The position numbers were made by a program, and so were the translations under genes. From positions 1 through 18,823 of the forward strand of contig JBCCEV010000085.1 of NCBI GenBank assembly GCA_039030125.1: a stretch of DNA of 18,823 nt, read 5' to 3'. The DNA comes from JBCCEV01 sp039030125 (GTDB taxonomy: Bacteria; Pseudomonadota; Gammaproteobacteria; Ga0077536). Of the stretch, positions 16,011 to 18,823 are shown one piece after another; the first letter of the stretch is position 1, and every line of letters begins with the position of its first letter. Under the pieces are notes generated by a model, which saw only the letters and a program-made list of their open reading frames with translations, made no database searches and was not told the DNA's origin.

Positions 16011-16879
16011 TCCGCCCAGTCTTTCTCGAACGCCCAAACCGATTCAAAGCCCATGAGCTGATGCATTTCACTCACCGGATAGAGCGGCGTTTGCATCCCA
16101 TGCGATGAGCCGTGCGCGAGCAAGTGTTGGTAACTTGCCTGCAGAGCGGCAGCGGCCGCTGTCATGCCAACACCCGGATAGATTGCGAGCGCGAAACCCA
16201 TTTCTCGCAACTGCTCCGCCGTCAACACCGGCGACCGGCCGCCATCGACCATATTAGCGAGCAGCGGTGCGTCAACCGACTTCGCGATCTCCGCGAACTC
16301 ATCTTCTGATTCTGGCGCTTCCACGAAGATCATATCCGCGCCGGCCTCACGATAGGCGTTAGCGCGCGAAATCGCTTCGGCGAGTCCCAAACCGGTACGC
16401 GCATCGGTTCTGGCGATGATCAGAAGATTAGGATCTTCGCGACTTGCGATCGCCACCTTAATTTTCTGCACCATTTCAGCGGCCGGGATCACCCGCCGAT
16501 CAGGCGTGTGACCGCATTTTTTTGGGAACACCTGATCTTCAATATGGATGGCCGCGACACCGGCCGCTTCATAACCCTTTACCGTGTGCGCAACGTTTAA
16601 TAAACCACCATAGCCAGTGTCAGCGTCGGCGACTAACGGTGCACGGCTTCTGGCGGCAATCGCGGTTGCGCGGTTAATCATGTCCGAAAAAGTGGCAAGC
16701 CCCGCGTCGGGTAAGCCAAGATAGGAAGCCACGGTGCCGTAACCCGTCATATACAAGGCGTCGTGGTTTTGCTGGTCTGCAATTAGCGTCGAGATCATTT
16801 CGAACACCCCGGGGGCAATTACGAGTTCTCGGTTTGAAATTTGCGCGGCCAGACGGGCACGTTTTTCAATCGCGTTCAT
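16007..16879 (-). CDS. Isocitrate lyase/PEP mutase superfamily lyase (2-methylisocitrate/dimethylmalate lyase-like)
   Basis: This 290-residue TIM-barrel enzyme is expected to cleave a C-C bond of a 2-hydroxy dicarboxylate with magnesium. Seen are TGYG (45-48), the metal-binding DADTGYGG (85-92), IHIEDQ (111-116), the KKCGH loop at 120-124 with catalytic Cys122, and IIARTDAR followed by FVEAPES further on. The KKCGH loop separates C-C lyases (isocitrate, methylisocitrate and 2,3-dimethylmalate lyases) from phosphonate-forming PEP mutases. Coupling to a LeuCD-type dehydratase matches the logic of dimethylmaleate hydratase plus dimethylmalate lyase known from Eubacterium barkeri nicotinate fermentation. 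The exact substrate is unresolved. The ATG at 16879 lacks a ribosome site, so it may depend on coupling to the microprotein upstream. Confidence 0.88.
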   Translation of the reverse strand: MNAIEKRARLAAQISNRELVIAPGVFEMISTLIADQQNHDALYMTGYGTVASYLGLPDAGLATFSDMINRATAIAARSRAPLVADADTGYGGLLNVAHTVKGYEAAGVAAIHIEDQVFPKKCGHTPDRRVIPAAEMVQKIKVAIASREDPNLLIIARTDARTGLGLAEAISRANAYREAGADMIFVEAPESEDEFAEIAKSVDAPLLANMVDGGRSPVLTAEQLREMGFALAIYPGVGMTAAAAALQASYQHLLAHGSSHGMQTPLYPVSEMHQLMGFESVWAFEKDWAE

Positions 16880-16906
16880 ATGATTATTTAAGCGGGATAA
16901 CGGGCG

Positions 16907-17062
16907 CTAAGCATAACGCGCCGGGCGACCACCGAATGACCGAGGGGCAGTTAGCACGTTAACAACGCAGTGCAGCAAAAATACGATCGCCAAGCCGATC
17001 CCGATAACGCTCATCGGATATCTGGAGACCCAAGTGGCAATCGCCACCACAAGGGCGCCCAT
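16907..17062 (-). CDS. 51-residue membrane microprotein upstream of the lyase gene
   Basis: This short frame begins at the ATG at 17062, directly behind a purine-rich AGGAGGGA, and stops at TAG 16907-16909, 27 bases before the lyase gene. The product has a hydrophobic stretch at 2-12, a short basic/polar turn (SRYP), a second and stronger hydrophobic segment at about 17-39, and a basic tail ending GGRPARYA, so it has one or two membrane spans. Spacing of the ribosome site is short (three bases from AGGAG). I recognise no family. The strong ribosome motif, continuous hydrophobic pattern and operon position support a real gene. A transporter or membrane-anchoring role for the module is conceivable but unproven. 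Confidence 0.5.
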   Translation of the reverse strand: MGALVVAIATWVSRYPMSVIGIGLAIVFLLHCVVNVLTAPRSFGGRPARYA

Positions 17063-17086
17063 TCCCTCCTAACTTTACTTAAAGCC

Positions 17087-17116
17087 AACCCTGATGTTCG
17101 GCCACTAGTCAGGGCT
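17087..17116 (-). promoter_or_regulatory. Hairpin in the leader of the minus-strand lyase-dehydratase unit
   Basis: 17087-17094 pairs with 17109-17116 in an eight-base stem (one G-U pair when read on the minus strand) with a 14-base loop. It is 25 bases upstream of the microprotein ATG, and a T-run (17117-17123 as As on the plus strand) precedes it on the minus strand. No T-run follows it in either direction, so it is not a normal terminator. It may be a leader structure for the operon. No convincing promoter boxes were identified around it. Confidence 0.25.
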
Positions 17117-17230
17117 AAAAAAAGGGAGTAAAACGGATTAACAACCTACCCATCGCAACGACCGCATCAACTGCAGCCTGTCTTAATCTCTACGCCAAGT
17201 TACGCTGATAGGCACGGCAGGGGAGAAAAA

Positions 17231-17587
17231 ATTGCCGATTTTGTCGGCAAAATCACCTCGATTACTCATCTCGAAGACAGGAGCAGCGCCAACGTCGCAA
17301 GTGCTGGGCCAGTGCGGGAGTTGGGAACGGTCAGCGTTACCGCGACGGTCTGGAAACCCGTTGATGCCAAACGCACAACTGGGCAGTACAGCTCGGAAGA
17401 ACTTGCGTTTCGCCTGGATCGATCGGTTGATGCAGTCCATGGCCAGCGTACTTGGAACAGCGCGGATAAACACGATTGGAATCTCAAAATCCGGGGCGTG
17501 TGTGACTCGGGTGCCCGGACTTTCGCCAATGGCACGCTCGAGCTCTCATCAATGTCGGTGAAAGGTCGTGTTTACGCAATCGATTAG
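17231..17587 (+). CDS. Possible small beta-rich protein with no standard start codon
   Basis: One plus-strand frame is open from 17132 to the TAG at 17585-17587 and reads like protein from about 17231: IADFVGKITSITHLEDRSS, then GTVSVTATVWKPVD, GQYSSEELAFRLD, and a C-terminus ELSSMSVKGRVYAID. The alternating strands and glycine turns suggest a small beta-barrel, but I cannot name a family. GGGGAG at 17220-17225 is well placed for an ATT at 17231; the next standard start is GTG at 17312. The TTG at 17232 also fits the ribosome site but opens a different frame with poor, Ser/Arg/Pro-rich composition. It may therefore start at a rare codon, carry a small indel or be a remnant. Confidence 0.35.
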   Translation: MADFVGKITSITHLEDRSSANVASAGPVRELGTVSVTATVWKPVDAKRTTGQYSSEELAFRLDRSVDAVHGQRTWNSADKHDWNLKIRGVCDSGARTFANGTLELSSMSVKGRVYAID

Positions 17588-17745
17588 CTCGCGTCGGACG
17601 AAGTCGAGGGTATACGCTTGGCCCACTGCCTTCGGTTTGATTGCAAGGATCGACCGCTAACCGCATCGCGATCGGTCTAAATGGATCATTCAGTAACTTG
17701 CGCGGTTTTTTTGTCACGAAAGGTAGCGAATGCGACTCGAGCGTT

Positions 17746-18696
17746 TCAAGACCGCGGCCTGAACGCGAGCAACACATTCCCACCCTTACCGCCGAGCTTG
17801 GCGTAACCAGAGACGAAATAAACCCAGCCGTTCGCAACAACCACACCAGGCCCATCAATGCTGCCGCCATAAGCGCGAGCGCCGTTGATCGAATCGTAGT
17901 CCCGAATCGCGTCGAATTCCCAGAGCACCTCACCCGAGTCCGTATCGAATGCCCGCATGATGCCACTCAACGATCCCGAAAAGACCGCACCTGGGATGAC
18001 GGTAACCGCAGCCGGCTGACCGGGACTGCATTTCTCCCTTCCGGCACATGAGGTCGGCGGCGCCTCCCATACGAGTTCTTCGGTCGCCGCGTTTAACGCG
18101 ACGAGCCCACCGCCGGTGTCGGGGTTGAGTTCCGTGTCGGCTGAGAGGAAACGTTGTTCTTTCCAAGTCACGTCTGATTTCGAGACGTAGATCTGTTTAC
18201 CGTCGGTGGCCGGTCCCCATTCGATACCGCCAATGATGCCGCCTTCGGCAATCTTGCGTTTCCATAGGAGTTTGCCGTTGTTATCCGGATCAACCACATG
18301 CAACACACCGGTTTTCTGTCCGGCAGCCAAGATCCGTTTCCCAGATTCTAAAGTGATCAACATCGGCGAAGAGCCCATGTCTTCATCCGGACCCTGATCG
18401 TCGGGGCAATTGGTTTTATCTTCGACATGGCAGGCCGAATTCCACACATCGCCAGCCAAACCTTGATAGCTCCAGACGATTTCTCCGCTGTTCATATCGA
18501 AGGCGACGATGGAGTCGGAACGCTCAGTTGCGGGATGAGAATAGTTGTCGCTGGTTGCGACATAGAGGCGCCTGAGCTTGAGATCCAATGTTGCTGCGGA
18601 CCATATCGACGCCCCTGAAGGCCCAAATTTTTCTTTACCCGTGCGATCGGGTCCCTGCGAAATAGCCGGCTCTTCGATGGTGATGCAGCAGCGGCT
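17746..18696 (-). pseudogene. C-terminal half of a PQQ beta-propeller dehydrogenase (polyvinyl alcohol dehydrogenase-like), 5' truncated
   Basis: The frame encodes repeated beta-propeller blades of the PQQ-enzyme type, closest in pattern to polyvinyl-alcohol dehydrogenase-like periplasmic quinoproteins. Seen are GPSGASIWSAATLDLK, LYVATSDNYSHPATE, GLAGDVWNSAC, AAGQKTGVLHVVDPD, VFSGSLSGIMRAFD, INGARAYGGSIDGPG and the terminal GNVLLAF. Homology continues upstream of the only in-frame standard start (TTG at 18588) back to about 18690, and then meets a stop at 18697-18699. There is no ATG, no signal peptide and no N-terminal blades or haem region, so about half of a normal 600-700-residue protein is missing. 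It is therefore a truncated remnant, or one half of an assembly chimera joined to the exonuclease fragment on its right. Confidence 0.82.
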
Positions 18697-18823
18697 TCAT
18701 TCTCTCCAAATCAAGCATGCTCAACACCGAGCGCTTATCGCGGTGTTCAAAAAGATATTGATACAGTCTGGGTTGACGGTCTCTAACAAGGCGAGCGATC
18801 GCGATGGTAGCTTGCACATCCGC
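18635..18823 (-). pseudogene. sbcB: Exodeoxyribonuclease I (SbcB) C-terminal fragment, truncated and running off the window
   Basis: The frame is open to the right edge and reads ADVQATIAIARLVRDRQPRL followed by YQYLFEHRDKR, then LSMLDLERMKPLLHH. This matches the part of exonuclease I where E. coli has ADVYATIAMAKLVKTRQPRL and then a QMKPLVH segment, about 100 residues before the normal C-terminus. After the KPLLHH motif the homology stops abruptly, and the frame runs 16 unrelated residues to a TAA at 18635. The sequence below about 18690 belongs instead, in another frame, to the PQQ propeller gene. The gene is thus cut near residue 370 of about 475. The 5' part lies outside the window, so the cut could be a real deletion or a contig misjoin. 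Confidence 0.75.

Noticed and set aside
17183..17535. Two minus-strand open frames in the 17.2-17.5 kb region
   Set aside because: Their composition is Ser/Arg/Pro-rich without motifs, and the plus-strand frame there is more protein-like.
17659..17712. AACCGC/GCGGTT pairing followed by seven Ts, a possible terminator after the 17231-17587 frame
   Set aside because: The stem is only six bases with a 37-base loop, too weak to call.

Overview
The window looks like chromosomal DNA of a proteobacterium, most likely a gammaproteobacterium. The C-terminal exonuclease I (SbcB) fragment at the right edge belongs to a family found mainly in Gammaproteobacteria. GC content is moderate to high, GTG and TTG starts occur beside ATG, and genes are tightly packed with many 1-8 base overlaps. 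No rRNA, tRNA, CRISPR array, transposase or phage gene was seen.

Left two thirds, plus strand (about 122-12144): a complete N-methylglutamate (NMG) pathway cluster for methylamine use. After a terminator-like hairpin at the left edge and a small unknown protein come mgdA-B-C-D (N-methylglutamate dehydrogenase, built like heterotetrameric sarcosine oxidase), gmaS (gamma-glutamylmethylamide synthetase) and mgsA-B-C (three-subunit N-methylglutamate synthase, a split glutamate-synthase relative). These are followed by an XRE-cupin regulator, a divergent Amt-type ammonium/methylammonium channel and a 71-residue single-span membrane protein. Together they would import methylamine, trap it as gamma-glutamylmethylamide, convert it to N-methylglutamate, and oxidise that to regenerate glutamate and pass the methyl carbon to tetrahydrofolate. 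No formaldehyde- or formate-oxidation genes are present, so use of methylamine as a nitrogen source is at least as likely as full methylotrophy. A predicted exported coiled-coil protein (12189-12794) closes the plus-strand block.

Middle to right, minus strand (17062 down to 12814): a compact unit holding a 51-residue membrane microprotein, a PEP mutase/isocitrate lyase superfamily lyase with the KKCGH signature, LeuC- and LeuD-type dehydratase subunits joined by ATGA overlaps, and a RutA/SfnG-type flavin monooxygenase. No leuA or leuB is nearby, so this is probably a catabolic alkylmalate dehydratase-lyase module rather than leucine synthesis. It is the least conventional system in the window.

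Right end (17100-18823): a possible small beta-rich protein with no normal start, then two minus-strand gene remnants: the C-terminal half of a PQQ beta-propeller (polyvinyl-alcohol-dehydrogenase-like) protein, abutting a truncated exonuclease I reading frame at about 18676-18690. That junction is either a real deletion scar or an assembly chimera.
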